NCBI RefSeq assembly: GCF_036013955.1
Contig: NZ_CP107903.1
Span: forward strand, 434,001 to 498,000
Origin: Streptomyces sp. NBC_00459
Lineage (GTDB): Bacteria; Actinomycetota; Actinomycetes; Streptomycetales; Streptomycetaceae
Reading direction: 5' to 3'
DNA length: 64,000 nucleotides
Shown here in pieces: positions 23,861 to 32,323 of the stretch (position 1 is the first letter of the stretch; each line of letters opens with the position of its first letter). Both the position numbers and the translations under genes were made by a program. The notes below the pieces were generated by a model that worked only from the letters and a program-made list of their open reading frames with translations, searched no databases and was not told the DNA's origin.

Positions 23861-24586
23861 GTATGCGTTCCTCCCGTGTTGTGGCACATGATGACGCCGC
23901 GTCGGCGACGCGGACGCCTGTGGAACCCCGGCGAGCCTGGCGGAGCGACCCCCTACAGACAAAGGGGCACGCGGTACGCAACCCCGGCGAAATATTGACG
24001 GACGCCCATGAAAAGATGGTTTTCGGCCCCGTGGTGGAGACGGAGTGCCGCAGTCCCCTGAATGTGCCTTGTCGCTGTCATGCCCGCACCTTCTGCCAAA
24101 CAGGGTTGGCGTAGCACATACTTCTGGACCACCACTCGGGAACCGCTTGAGAGCAACCCGAGAACGCCCTGCCGAGGACTTGCACGTCGTCCTGCAAGCC
24201 TGTGCTCCGGGCGCGGGAGACGACGCCGGGTCGGACGGCTCGACGACGAGGAGTTCGACAGGCTTCGTTGTTGTCGGCCGAGAACGCGCCGTGGTCTCCG
24301 GAGACCCTTCACTGCTTGGCCGAATCGGTGTACGAGGCGGGCGGAACGGCCCGGTTCGGCCGTGCCCTCGGTCATCCTGCGGTGCTCGTACTCCGGATAC
24401 GCCGATCGGGCCCGAGCGCCGGACTCGGCGACGAACCCGTGTACGGCAACCGCGACGACGTCCCGCACCAGGCTCTCGGGCGAGCTCCGCAGCGCACGCG
24501 GAGCCGGAGTATCGTTGCGTCCCTTGGCCTACACGTGCCGCGGACGGGCACTGTGGTGGTACCGGTATTGAGCAGGCAGGTGCAGC
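23861..24586. other. Gene-poor stretch before the AraC regulator
   Basis: These 726 bases separate two divergent regulators. Open frames exist on both strands but have Arg/Ser/Pro-rich products, no family resemblance and no good ribosome-binding sites. The first 150 bases are less GC-rich and hold a possible TTGACG promoter element near 23995. I see no hairpin or repeat that stands out. It may contain decayed coding DNA. Confidence 0.4.
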
Positions 24587-25534
24587 ATGATCGGCGCCGT
24601 CAGGATTCCCAGAGTCCGTCGCTTCGCCACCGCGCAGTTCGAGCCGGAACGTCAGGTGGAACTCTGGGAGCAGCACAACGCGGAGTCCTTGATCGCCCTC
24701 GACTGTCGGCCGCCTGTGGCCCGGTCGTTCGCGGCGGTAGAGGTGAACCTCCAGCTCGAACGGGTCCATCTCGCCCGGGTGCGGGGGACCCGGCATGTGG
24801 TCGAGCGCTCTGCCGAGCTGGTCGAGGCCAGACCCACCGAGGCGATCGCCGTCTATATGACCATTGCGGGAGAGGCGGTCTTCGAGCAGGACGGCCACCG
24901 TCGGGTGCTGCGGCCCGGGCAGCTCCTCGTCTGCGACGCCGACCGTCCCTTTCTCCGCGGGTTCGGCCGGGGGCTGGAGGAACTGGCCGTGAAGGTTCCC
25001 CGTTCGGAGTTCTCCGCGCTCACCGGCCTGACGTCCCTGCCCACGCCCGTCGTCGTCGACGTGGGCCCCGGCGAGAACCCGCACGGTCGGGCCCTGGCCC
25101 GGCTCGCGGCGCGGGCGGTCCGCCGGGACCGCCCTGTGCCGGCGGACGAGCAGGCAGTCGTCGAACTCGTATCGGTGCTCGGCGCCTCCGACCACGTCGG
25201 CCTGCCGGTGGCACACAGAGCGGCGGCTCGGACGTTCGTCGAGGAGCACTTCACCGATCCGACGCTCCGCGCGGCCGACATCGCGTCCGGCACGGGCATC
25301 AGCGAGCGACACCTGTCGCGTCTGTTCGCGGCCGCCGGCACCAGCGTGCCCGCACACATCCTCTCGCGCCGGCTGGACGCGGCGTACAGCATGCTGACCT
25401 CCGGTCCGGCCGGCGGCCTGCGCACGTCGGACGTGGCAGCACGGTGCGGCTTCACGTCGGTCGCGTACTTCTCCCGCACCTTCCACGAGCGGTTCGGCAT
25501 CACCGCCGGCAGGGTTCGAGCCGGGTCCGCCTGA
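24587..25534 (+). CDS. AraC-family regulator of the aromatic operon
   Basis: This 315-residue protein has an N-terminal AraC-binding-like sensor domain (about residues 20-190, including AVYMTIAGEAVFEQDGHRRVLRPGQLLVCDADRPFLRGF) and a C-terminal double helix-turn-helix: AARTFVEEHFTDPTLRAADIASGTGISERHLSRLFAAAGTSVPAHILSRRLDAAYSML and TSDVAARCGFTSVAYFSRTFHERFGITAGRVR. Regulators of this architecture commonly control aromatic-compound catabolism. It lies 129 bases upstream of the monooxygenase operon on the same strand, so it is the likely activator. The ATG at 24587 follows a weak site. Confidence 0.9.
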   Translation: MIGAVRIPRVRRFATAQFEPERQVELWEQHNAESLIALDCRPPVARSFAAVEVNLQLERVHLARVRGTRHVVERSAELVEARPTEAIAVYMTIAGEAVFEQDGHRRVLRPGQLLVCDADRPFLRGFGRGLEELAVKVPRSEFSALTGLTSLPTPVVVDVGPGENPHGRALARLAARAVRRDRPVPADEQAVVELVSVLGASDHVGLPVAHRAAARTFVEEHFTDPTLRAADIASGTGISERHLSRLFAAAGTSVPAHILSRRLDAAYSMLTSGPAGGLRTSDVAARCGFTSVAYFSRTFHERFGITAGRVRAGSA

Positions 25535-25663
25535 CCGGTCGCGGCCCGCGATCCTCATTTCCGCCATCCCGGTCCGGATCGTTGGGCCGGCCCGGGCACG
25601 TCCACCGACACTCGTACGCACCAGCCCGGTTGCCCTTGTCCGGGACGAGGAAAGGTGTGGAAC

Positions 25664-27457
25664 ATGCCTGCGTTCGACGATGGTCAGCCCGAGACCCGTC
25701 CGCCCGCGTCGTCGGTGGTCGAGACCGACGTCCTGATCGTCGGCTCCGGACCGGCCGGTGCGTCGGCGGCGTTGTTCCTCTCGACACTCGGGGTCGACAA
25801 CATGGTGATCACGAAGTACCGGTGGACGGCCAACACGCCGCGGGCCCACATCACCAACCAGCGAGCGATGGAGATCTTCCGCGACATGGGCATCGAGGAC
25901 CAGGTCCTCGCCGACGCCACACCGCACCGTCTGGTCGGCGACACGGTCTTCTGTACGTCGATCGCCGGTGAGGAGATCGGGCGCATCCACACCTGGGGCA
26001 CCCACCCGGCGCGGGAGGCCGACTACCAACTGGCGTCGCCGTGCCTCGTGGTGGACATCCCGCAGACCTATCTCGAGCCGATCCTGGTCAAGAACGCGAC
26101 CGTGCGCGGCACACAGACGCGGTTCTCCACGGAGTACGTCTCGCACGCGCAGGACGCGGACGGCGTCGACGTCCTGGCCCGGGACCGGCTGACCGGGGCG
26201 GAGTACACCATCCGGGCCAAGTACCTGATCGGGGCCGACGGTGCCCGGTCCAAGGTCGCCGCGGACATCGGCCTGCCCTACGAAGGCGAGATGGACATCG
26301 CCGGGTCGATGAACATCACGTTCAAGGCCGACATCGAGGCCTACGTCGGCCACCGGCCCTCGGTCCTCTACTGGGTGATCCAGCCGGGCGCCAACGTCGG
26401 AGGCATCGGGGCCGGCCTGGTGCGCATGGTGCGTCCGTGGAACGAGTGGCTGATCGTCTGGGGCTACGACATCAACGACGAGCCGCCCGTCGTCGACGAG
26501 GCGTCCGCGACCCAGATCGTGCGGGATCTCCTCGGTATGCCCGACATCGACGTCGAGATCACCGGCACCAGCCTGTGGGGCAACAACGAGATGTACGCCA
26601 GGCACCTCCAGAAGGGCCGCGTCTTCTGTGCCGGGGACGCGATCCACCGGCATCCACCGAGCAACGGACTGGGCTCCAACACCTCTATCCAGGACTCCTA
26701 CAACCTGGCCTGGAAGCTCGCTCTCGTGCTGCGCGGCCAGGCCGACCGGAGTCTGCTCGACACCTACTCGGCCGAGCGGGCGCCGGTCGCGGAGCGCATC
26801 GTGCGACGGGCGAACCGGTCCAGCCGTGAGTTCGTGCAGTTCTTCGAGGTGCTCGGACTGCTGGACGCCACGACGGAGGACGAGATGGTCGCGGCGATCG
26901 AGGAACGGAAGGCCAACACGCCCGAGGGCGCGGCCAAGCGGGCCGCCCTGGTCGCCGCGATGGAACTGAAGAACTACGAGTTCAACGCCCACGGAGTGGA
27001 CCTCGGGCAGTACTACCAGTCGGCCGCGGTCGTCCCCGACGGATCTTCGTTGCCTGCGCCCAGCCGCGATCCCGACCTGTACTACGAGATGTCCACCGTG
27101 CCCGGCTCGCATCTGCCGCACGCCTGGGTCGGTGACACCATGCGCAGGACGGCGATGATGGACCTCGCCCCCTACGACCGTTTCACCCTCGTCACCGGCA
27201 TCGCCGGCGAGGAGTGGGCCTCGGTGGCCGAAAAGGTCGCGCACGAGTTCGGGATTCCGCTCGGGACCGTCGTCATCGGGCCGGGCCGGGAGGTCACCGA
27301 CCTCTACTACGACTGGGCGAAGCTGCGCGAGGTCGAGGAGAGCGGTGCCGTACTGGTGCGGCCCGACAAGCACATCGCCTGGCGCTCGGTGACGATGCCC
27401 GAGGACCCCGAAGGAGCACTGCGTACGGCGATGCGCCAGATCCTGGGGAAGGCATGA
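25664..27457 (+). CDS. FAD-dependent phenol/resorcinol-type monooxygenase (TfdB-like)
   Basis: This 597-residue flavoprotein has the NADPH-dependent aromatic hydroxylase pattern: dinucleotide fold VLIVGSGPAGASAALFL (about residues 23-39), the middle KYLIGADGARSKVAADIGLPYEG, and the FAD-ribityl motif GRVFCAGDAIHRHPPSNGLGSNTSIQDSYNLAWKLA, followed by a thioredoxin-like C-terminal domain. It resembles 2,4-dichlorophenol 6-monooxygenase, but the next two genes code for hydroxyquinol cleavage and maleylacetate reduction. Hydroxylation of resorcinol to hydroxyquinol is therefore the best guess, as in the Corynebacterium glutamicum resorcinol cluster. The ATG at 25664 is placed well after GAGGAAAGG; a GTG at 25655 is an alternative. 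Its stop overlaps the next start by four bases. Confidence 0.9.
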   Translation: MPAFDDGQPETRPPASSVVETDVLIVGSGPAGASAALFLSTLGVDNMVITKYRWTANTPRAHITNQRAMEIFRDMGIEDQVLADATPHRLVGDTVFCTSIAGEEIGRIHTWGTHPAREADYQLASPCLVVDIPQTYLEPILVKNATVRGTQTRFSTEYVSHAQDADGVDVLARDRLTGAEYTIRAKYLIGADGARSKVAADIGLPYEGEMDIAGSMNITFKADIEAYVGHRPSVLYWVIQPGANVGGIGAGLVRMVRPWNEWLIVWGYDINDEPPVVDEASATQIVRDLLGMPDIDVEITGTSLWGNNEMYARHLQKGRVFCAGDAIHRHPPSNGLGSNTSIQDSYNLAWKLALVLRGQADRSLLDTYSAERAPVAERIVRRANRSSREFVQFFEVLGLLDATTEDEMVAAIEERKANTPEGAAKRAALVAAMELKNYEFNAHGVDLGQYYQSAAVVPDGSSLPAPSRDPDLYYEMSTVPGSHLPHAWVGDTMRRTAMMDLAPYDRFTLVTGIAGEEWASVAEKVAHEFGIPLGTVVIGPGREVTDLYYDWAKLREVEESGAVLVRPDKHIAWRSVTMPEDPEGALRTAMRQILGKA

Positions 27458-28518
27458 GCGGCATGCGGTTCGCCCGCGACACACTCGCGCAGCGCGTGCT
27501 GTTCGCCTCCGGCGCGGCAGCGGAGAACCTGGTCGCCGAGATCAAGGAACTCGGCGCGTCCCGGGTCATGGTGATCGCCGGGGACGCCGAGCGTGAACTC
27601 GCCCGACGCGTCGCCGCGCAACTGCCCGTGGCCCACTGGCACCACGAGGTGGCCATGCACGTGCCGGTCGAGGTCGCCGAGCGGGCCAGAGAACAGGCCG
27701 CGGCCCATCGCGTCGACGCACTCGTCTGCGTCGGCGGCGGCTCGACGACCGGCCTGGCCAAGGCCGTTGCGCTCACCACCGGTCTGCCCATTGTCGCGGT
27801 GCCGACCACCTACGCGGGCTCGGAGGTCACCAACGTCTGGGGACTCACCGAGCACGCCCGGAAGACCACCGGCACCGACCCCCGGGTTCTCCCGCGCGCG
27901 ATCGTGTACGACGCGACACTCATGCTCACCCTGCCGGTCGGCCTGAGCGTGGCATCCGGCCTCAACGCCCTAGCACACTGCGTCGATTCGATGTGGGCGC
28001 CACGGGCCGACCCGATCGACCGGGCCCTGGCCGGCGAGGGCATCCAGGCCCTGCGCATCGGACTGCCGCTGGTCGCCGCCGAGCCGGGCGGCCTCGACGG
28101 ACGTGAACACGCCCTGTACGGCGCCTATCTCGCCGCGGTGGTGTTCGCCTCGGCGGGATCGGGGCTCCATCACAAGATCTGTCACGTACTCGGCGGCATG
28201 TTCGACCTCCCGCACGCCCAGACCCATGCGGTCGTCCTTCCTCATGTACTCGCCTTCAACGCACCGGCAGCGCCGGACGCCGAGCGGCGTATCGCCGCCG
28301 CCCTCGACGCCGGGTCCGCCACCGGCGGGCTCGCCCGACTGCGCGCTCAACTCGACGCACCCCGGGCTCTTCGCGACTACGGCATGCCGGAGTCCGGCAT
28401 CGTCCCCGCCGCGGAAGCGGTCCTTGCCGCTGTGCCACCGGGCAATCCGGCCCCCGTGACCCTCGACAACATCACCGGGCTGCTGCGCGCGGTCTGGGAA
28501 GGAGCAGAGACCCGATGA
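27454..28518 (+). CDS. Maleylacetate reductase
   Basis: This 354-residue protein is an iron-containing-alcohol-dehydrogenase-fold enzyme. It shows the NAD(P)-binding [33 protein letters not shown], and the His-rich [31 protein letters not shown] region. These are the markers of maleylacetate reductase, which converts maleylacetate to 3-oxoadipate with NADH. The ATG overlaps the TGA of the monooxygenase gene, and its own TGA overlaps the ATG of the dioxygenase gene, so all three are coupled. 3-Oxoadipate would then enter the common beta-ketoadipate route; those later genes are not in the window. Confidence 0.93.
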   Translation: MSGMRFARDTLAQRVLFASGAAAENLVAEIKELGASRVMVIAGDAERELARRVAAQLPVAHWHHEVAMHVPVEVAERAREQAAAHRVDALVCVGGGSTTGLAKAVALTTGLPIVAVPTTYAGSEVTNVWGLTEHARKTTGTDPRVLPRAIVYDATLMLTLPVGLSVASGLNALAHCVDSMWAPRADPIDRALAGEGIQALRIGLPLVAAEPGGLDGREHALYGAYLAAVVFASAGSGLHHKICHVLGGMFDLPHAQTHAVVLPHVLAFNAPAAPDAERRIAAALDAGSATGGLARLRAQLDAPRALRDYGMPESGIVPAAEAVLAAVPPGNPAPVTLDNITGLLRAVWEGAETR

Positions 28519-29402
28519 CCAGCAGCGTCTCCGCCGAACAGGAGCGTCGCGAGGCGGACCTGGTCGAGCGCGTCGCCCGTTCGTTCGGCGACTGCCCCGA
28601 CCCGCGGCTCCAGCAGCTGATGACCTCCCTCGTGCACCATCTCCACGCCTTCGCCCGCGAGGTCCGCCTGACCGAGGAGGAGTGGGCCAAGGGCATCGAG
28701 TTCCTGACCGCCGCCGGGCACATCACGGACGACAAGCGCCAGGAGTTCATCCTGCTCTCCGACGTACTCGGCCTTTCCATGCAGACCATCGGCATCAACA
28801 ACGAGGCGTACGGCGACGCGACCGAGGCGACCGTCTTCGGTCCGTTCTTCGTCGAGAACAGCCCCGAAGTCCCCCTCGGCGGCTCCATCTCCGCCGGTGC
28901 GACCGGCGAGCCGTGCTGGGTCGAGGGCACCGTCTCCGACAGCGACGGACACCCGGTCGCCGGTGCGCGCGTCGAGGTCTGGGAGGCCGACGCGGAAGGC
29001 CTCTACGACGTCCAGCACGACGACGGCCGGACCGCGGCCCGCGGCCATCTGTTCACCGATGCCGAGGGACGCTACTCGTTCTGGGGCATCACACCGACGC
29101 CGTACCCCATCCCCCACGACGGTCCCGTGGGCAAGATGCTCGCGGCCGTCGGCCGATCCCCGATGCGGGCCTCGCATCTGCACTTCATGGTCAGCGCCGC
29201 CGGGCAGCGCACGCTGGTCACCCACATCTTCGTGCGCGGAGACGAACTGCTCGACTCGGACACGGTGTTCGGGGTCAAGGCGTCCCTGGTGAAAGGGTTC
29301 GAACGCCAGGATCCCGGCTCCCCGACGCCGGACGGCCACGCGGTGGAAGGCTCATGGTCACGGGTCTCCTTCGACATTGTGCTGGCCCCGACCGGTACGT
29401 GA
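28515..29402 (+). CDS. Hydroxyquinol 1,2-dioxygenase (intradiol)
   Basis: This 295-residue protein has the N-terminal helical dimerisation domain ([47 protein letters not shown]) and the intradiol dioxygenase beta-sandwich. Likely Fe(III) ligands are visible: a Tyr in GLYDVQHDD, the Tyr in [13 protein letters not shown], and two His in RASHLHF. The enzyme cleaves hydroxyquinol between the two vicinal hydroxyls to give maleylacetate, the substrate of the preceding gene product. Catechol 1,2-dioxygenase is the alternative, but the maleylacetate reductase next door favours hydroxyquinol. The start overlaps the previous stop by four bases. A strong terminator follows at 29560. Confidence 0.93.
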   Translation: MTSSVSAEQERREADLVERVARSFGDCPDPRLQQLMTSLVHHLHAFAREVRLTEEEWAKGIEFLTAAGHITDDKRQEFILLSDVLGLSMQTIGINNEAYGDATEATVFGPFFVENSPEVPLGGSISAGATGEPCWVEGTVSDSDGHPVAGARVEVWEADAEGLYDVQHDDGRTAARGHLFTDAEGRYSFWGITPTPYPIPHDGPVGKMLAAVGRSPMRASHLHFMVSAAGQRTLVTHIFVRGDELLDSDTVFGVKASLVKGFERQDPGSPTPDGHAVEGSWSRVSFDIVLAPTGT

Positions 29403-29559
29403 CCGTTCGGAACGTGCGGCACTGGCGGGAACGGACACACCCCGCGCTCACCGTGACCACCTGTCCCGGCACCCGGTCCCCACCCCATCTCCCCCGGCAT
29501 TCCGGGGACGCAGCCGACCGCTCCGCTCCACCTGACCCCAAGCCCGCGTCGGGCAACGC

Positions 29560-29592
29560 GAAGGGCCCGTCCGATGTACGGACGGGCCCTTC
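29560..29592 (+). terminator. Strong hairpin terminator of the aromatic operon
   Basis: GAAGGGCCCGTCCG (29560-29573) and CGGACGGGCCCTTC (29579-29592) form a perfect 14-base-pair stem with a five-base loop. It lies 158 bases past the dioxygenase stop and also before the end of the convergent response-regulator gene, so it can act on both. Confidence 0.8.
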
Positions 29593-29626
29593 AACCGAGC
29601 GCCGGGCAGGCCTTGCACCTGCATTT

Positions 29627-29643
29627 CCCCGCAGGAAGCGGGG
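29627..29643. terminator. Second small hairpin in the convergent region
   Basis: CCCCGC-AGGAA-GCGGGG forms a six-base-pair stem, followed by CGTCTTT. It lies between the first terminator and the end of the response-regulator gene, and may be a backup terminator. The surrounding sequence is tRNA-like at a glance, but lacks a T-arm. Confidence 0.45.
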
Positions 29644-29711
29644 CGTCTTTCCTTGGACCACCAACGCGCGACCAGCCAACCGGAGTTGCGGCGACCAGCT
29701 CAAGATCAATC

Positions 29712-30377
29712 CTAGCTCATCTGTCCGCCCGGAGTCACCAGTCCTGATTCGTACGCCACCACCACGGCCTGCGCCCGGCTGTCCAGGTCCAGCTTGGTCA
29801 TCGTGCGGTTGAGATGGGTCTTGACGGTCGCCTCGCTGATGTAGAGGCGGTCGGCTATCTCCAGGTTGGACAGCCCGCGTGCGATCAGTTTCAGAACCTC
29901 CAGCTCGCGGGCGGTCAACGCCTCCAGATCGGGGGGCTGTTCGCAGGCGGTCTGCCGGGCGTACGCCTCCACCAGGCGGCGGGTGACGCTGGGCGCGAAG
30001 AGCGCGTCACCTCCGGCGACGGCGGTCACGGCGGCGAGCAGCCGTTCCGGGCCGGAGTCCTTGAGCAGGAACCCGCAGGCTCCGGCACGCAGTGCCCCGT
30101 ACACGTACTCGTCGAGGTCGAAGGTGGTCAGCATCAGGATCCGGGGCGGGGGGTCGCCAGCTCCGGCGAGGATGCGTTCGGTAGCCTCGATGCCGTTCAT
30201 GCCCGGCATCCGGACATCCATCAGGATCACCTCGGGAGCGGTCTGGGCGGCCAGCTTCACACCCTCCGCGCCGTCGCTCGCCTCGCCGACCACCTCGATG
30301 CCGGGTGCGGCCTGTAGCAGCCCTACCAGGCCCGCCCGGATGAGGAACTGGTCGTCCACGACGAGCACTGTGGTCAT
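29712..30377 (-). CDS. NarL/LuxR-type response regulator
   Basis: This 221-residue protein has a receiver domain (residues 1-120: VLVVDDQFLIRAGLVGLL, phospho-acceptor Asp in VILMDVRMPGMNG, conserved Thr in MLTTFD, Lys in FLLKD) and a C-terminal LuxR helix-turn-helix (about 150-210: LTARELEVLKLIARGLSNLEIADRLYISEATVKTHLNRTMTKL). All the phosphorylation residues are present. Its ATG overlaps the stop of the kinase gene (ATGA), so the pair is made together. Targets are unknown; the divergent secreted protein at 31770 is one candidate. Confidence 0.94.
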   Translation of the reverse strand: MTTVLVVDDQFLIRAGLVGLLQAAPGIEVVGEASDGAEGVKLAAQTAPEVILMDVRMPGMNGIEATERILAGAGDPPPRILMLTTFDLDEYVYGALRAGACGFLLKDSGPERLLAAVTAVAGGDALFAPSVTRRLVEAYARQTACEQPPDLEALTARELEVLKLIARGLSNLEIADRLYISEATVKTHLNRTMTKLDLDSRAQAVVVAYESGLVTPGGQMS

Positions 30378-31534
30378 GTGGTGGCGTCGTCCCCCTGTTG
30401 AACGGCCCGCGCGGAGGTGGGCAGGATCAGCCGCACGGCGAAGCCACCCTGGTCCTGCGGGCCGATGTCGATCTCCCCGCCGTAGAGCTTGGCCCGCTCC
30501 CGCATGCCAAGCAAGCCGTGTCCCCCGCCGGTTCGCACTCTGTCTGGAATCACCCCCTCTCCGTCGTCCGTGACCGAAACAGCCACCTGGTGCGGTTCAT
30601 ACCTCAGCCATACCCGTGCACTCGCGCCGGGCGCGTGCTTGAGAACGTTGGTGAGGGCCTCCTGCACCACCCGGTACGCGCACAGGTCCACACCGGGGGC
30701 CAGGGGACGCAGGATCCCCTCGACGGTCAGGGTGACCAGCACCCCGCCGGCGCGCACTCGTTCGATCATCTCGCCGAGACGGGCCAGGCCCGGCATCGGG
30801 CCGGCGGGCGCGCCGTCTTCGGCGGCACGCAGCAGCATGAGCATGCGGCGCAGCTCGTCGAGAGCCTCCTTGCCGGTGGCTTCTATGGTGTCGAGCGCGG
30901 CACGCGTGACCGTGCGGTCGGTGTCGAAGACGAACCGGGCGAGACCGGCCTGCACGGAGATCACGGACATGTGGTGGGCGACCACGTCGTGCAGTTCACG
31001 GGCGATCCGGCCCCGTTCCTCGGCCACCTCGCGTCTGGCCCGCTCGGCCTGTTCCCGGCGCAGCTGCCGGGCCAGCTCCGTCGAACGCCGGGCGAGGACG
31101 CCGAACCGCCACAGCATCGCCGGATAGACCACGGCCTGTGCGGCCATGGACGCCCATGACGCCCAGGTATCGGTGTGGTTGGCGACGCCCGCGTAGATCC
31201 AGACCGCACCCATCAGCGCGGAACAGGAGACGGAGACGCGCGACTCGCGCTGGGAGGCGACGGTGTAGACGCCGAGCATGGGGCCGAAGCTGCACACCAC
31301 GGGCCAGTAGCCGACGGTGATGTACACCAGCCAGATCGCGTGAACGACGCAGCAGACCACGACAGGAGCCCGGCCGCGGAGCACCAGCGGCAGGTGAACC
31401 AGGACCACCAGCGCATAGGCGGTCGCGTCGAGCGGATGCTGCCCCTGGCGCGCGGCCTCCGGCCCCAGCAGCACGGCCACAACGGTCAGCGCCGCCACGA
31501 TCAGCGTGTCGACGACGAGGGGGCGGTTCCGCAT
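30374..31534 (-). CDS. Membrane sensor histidine kinase (HisKA_3 type)
   Basis: This 386-residue protein has four to six N-terminal membrane helices (residues about 8-155), a coiled linker rich in Glu/Arg (ELARQLRREQAERARREVAEERGRIARE) and the HisKA_3 motif with the phospho-His in RIARELHDVVAHHMSVISVQAG. The ATP-binding domain carries QEALTNVLKHAPGA (N box), VTDDGEGV and GGHGLLGMRERAKLYGGEI. It is a complete sensor without a large extracellular domain, as in cell-envelope stress sensors. The ATG at 31534 is chosen; a longer in-frame reading 28 codons upstream runs into the divergent promoter. It is coupled to the response regulator downstream. Confidence 0.92.
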   Translation of the reverse strand: MRNRPLVVDTLIVAALTVVAVLLGPEAARQGQHPLDATAYALVVLVHLPLVLRGRAPVVVCCVVHAIWLVYITVGYWPVVCSFGPMLGVYTVASQRESRVSVSCSALMGAVWIYAGVANHTDTWASWASMAAQAVVYPAMLWRFGVLARRSTELARQLRREQAERARREVAEERGRIARELHDVVAHHMSVISVQAGLARFVFDTDRTVTRAALDTIEATGKEALDELRRMLMLLRAAEDGAPAGPMPGLARLGEMIERVRAGGVLVTLTVEGILRPLAPGVDLCAYRVVQEALTNVLKHAPGASARVWLRYEPHQVAVSVTDDGEGVIPDRVRTGGGHGLLGMRERAKLYGGEIDIGPQDQGGFAVRLILPTSARAVQQGDDATT

Positions 31535-31769
31535 CGCAGCAGCGTAAGGCCCGCCGAACCGACGGGGCGTCAAACTTCCGCGGTACCACGAAAGTTGCAG
31601 GAACCGCGCGGCTACCACCGTGGTCTGTACGGGAGTTCAACCCCGCATGGGACGCGGGGCGTGGGCGGCGAACGTACGTTCTGGAATCACAAGGTTCGGG
31701 TCCGTCGACCTACGACTGCTCTCGCGGTCTCGCGGACTCCCGCCATGCCTTTCGGACAAGGAGCTGCCC

Positions 31770-32180
31770 GTGTTGAATGCTGTGTCGCAACGTGGCCTGA
31801 TTCGATCCATCGTGACCGCGTTGTTCGCTGCCCTGCTGGTGTTCGGTGCCGGCGCCACACTCGCCCCGGCCGCGCACGCCTCCGCCCAGGCGGAATGCTG
31901 GACACCCACCGCCAACGGCGAGGGACGCGCGGTGATGCTGTGGGGAGTCAACCTCAAGAGCGGTCCGTACGCGGACTCGGAGGGGTGTGCCAACACCGGA
32001 TGGGCCGCCGAGGGCAAAACGGTCTACTTCTACTGCTGGACCAAGAACTCGTACGGACACGTGTGGTGGTACGTGCGGATCGCGGGGACCCAGACCTTCG
32101 GCTGGACGTCGGACGACAATGTCTTGGGCACGTCGGTGGACGAGAACGGCGACGGACAGATCACCTTCTACCAGTGCTAG
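31770..32180 (+). CDS. Small secreted Cys-containing protein
   Basis: This 136-residue protein has a clear Sec signal: basic start (VLNAVSQRGLIRS), hydrophobic core IVTALFAALLVFGAGATLA and cleavage near PAAHA-SAQ. The mature part is about 100 residues with four Cys (ECW, GCAN, YCWTK, final YQC), many Trp/Tyr and short beta-type segments (VWWYVRIAGTQTFGWTSDDNVL), suggesting an SH3-like small beta fold held by two disulfides. The GTG has AAGGAG six bases upstream; the longer in-frame sequence before it has no signal-peptide features. It is divergent from the two-component system, which may regulate it. No function is known; a strong terminator follows. Confidence 0.75.
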   Translation: MLNAVSQRGLIRSIVTALFAALLVFGAGATLAPAAHASAQAECWTPTANGEGRAVMLWGVNLKSGPYADSEGCANTGWAAEGKTVYFYCWTKNSYGHVWWYVRIAGTQTFGWTSDDNVLGTSVDENGDGQITFYQC

Positions 32181-32207
32181 TCCGAGTCGGCCCGTCTCCT
32201 CGTTGAC

Positions 32208-32253
32208 GGGAAGGCCCTGCGCCACCGCAGATCCGGTGGCGCAGGGCCTTCCC
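32208..32253. terminator. Very strong bidirectional hairpin terminator
   Basis: GGGAAGGCCCTGCGCCACC (32208-32226) pairs perfectly with 32235-32253 over 19 base pairs around an eight-base loop. It lies between the convergent secreted-protein gene and the PLP-enzyme gene and can serve both. Confidence 0.85.
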
Positions 32254-32323
32254 GCGGTCCTGTGGCGTTTCGTCACACCCCCGCATCAGGTGCCGACAGG
32301 CAAGCGGGACCACCGAGCGATCG

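Noticed and set aside
21492..23981. 829-codon minus-strand frame opposite the DHA2 exporter.
   Set aside because: Composition Gly/Arg/Asp-rich with no family and no start site; it mirrors the membrane protein codons.
23861..27484. Very long open frame on the minus strand continuing upstream of the winged-helix gene through the AraC gene and the monooxygenase gene.
   Set aside because: Opposite-strand shadow of GC-rich codons; the plus-strand genes have clear families, ribosome-binding sites and couplings. Only the last 174 codons are a real gene.
29590..29700. Possible tRNA-like sequence after the aromatic-operon terminator.
   Set aside because: There is a short CCCCGC/GCGGGG stem but no acceptor stem, no GTTCRA T-arm and no plausible anticodon loop.
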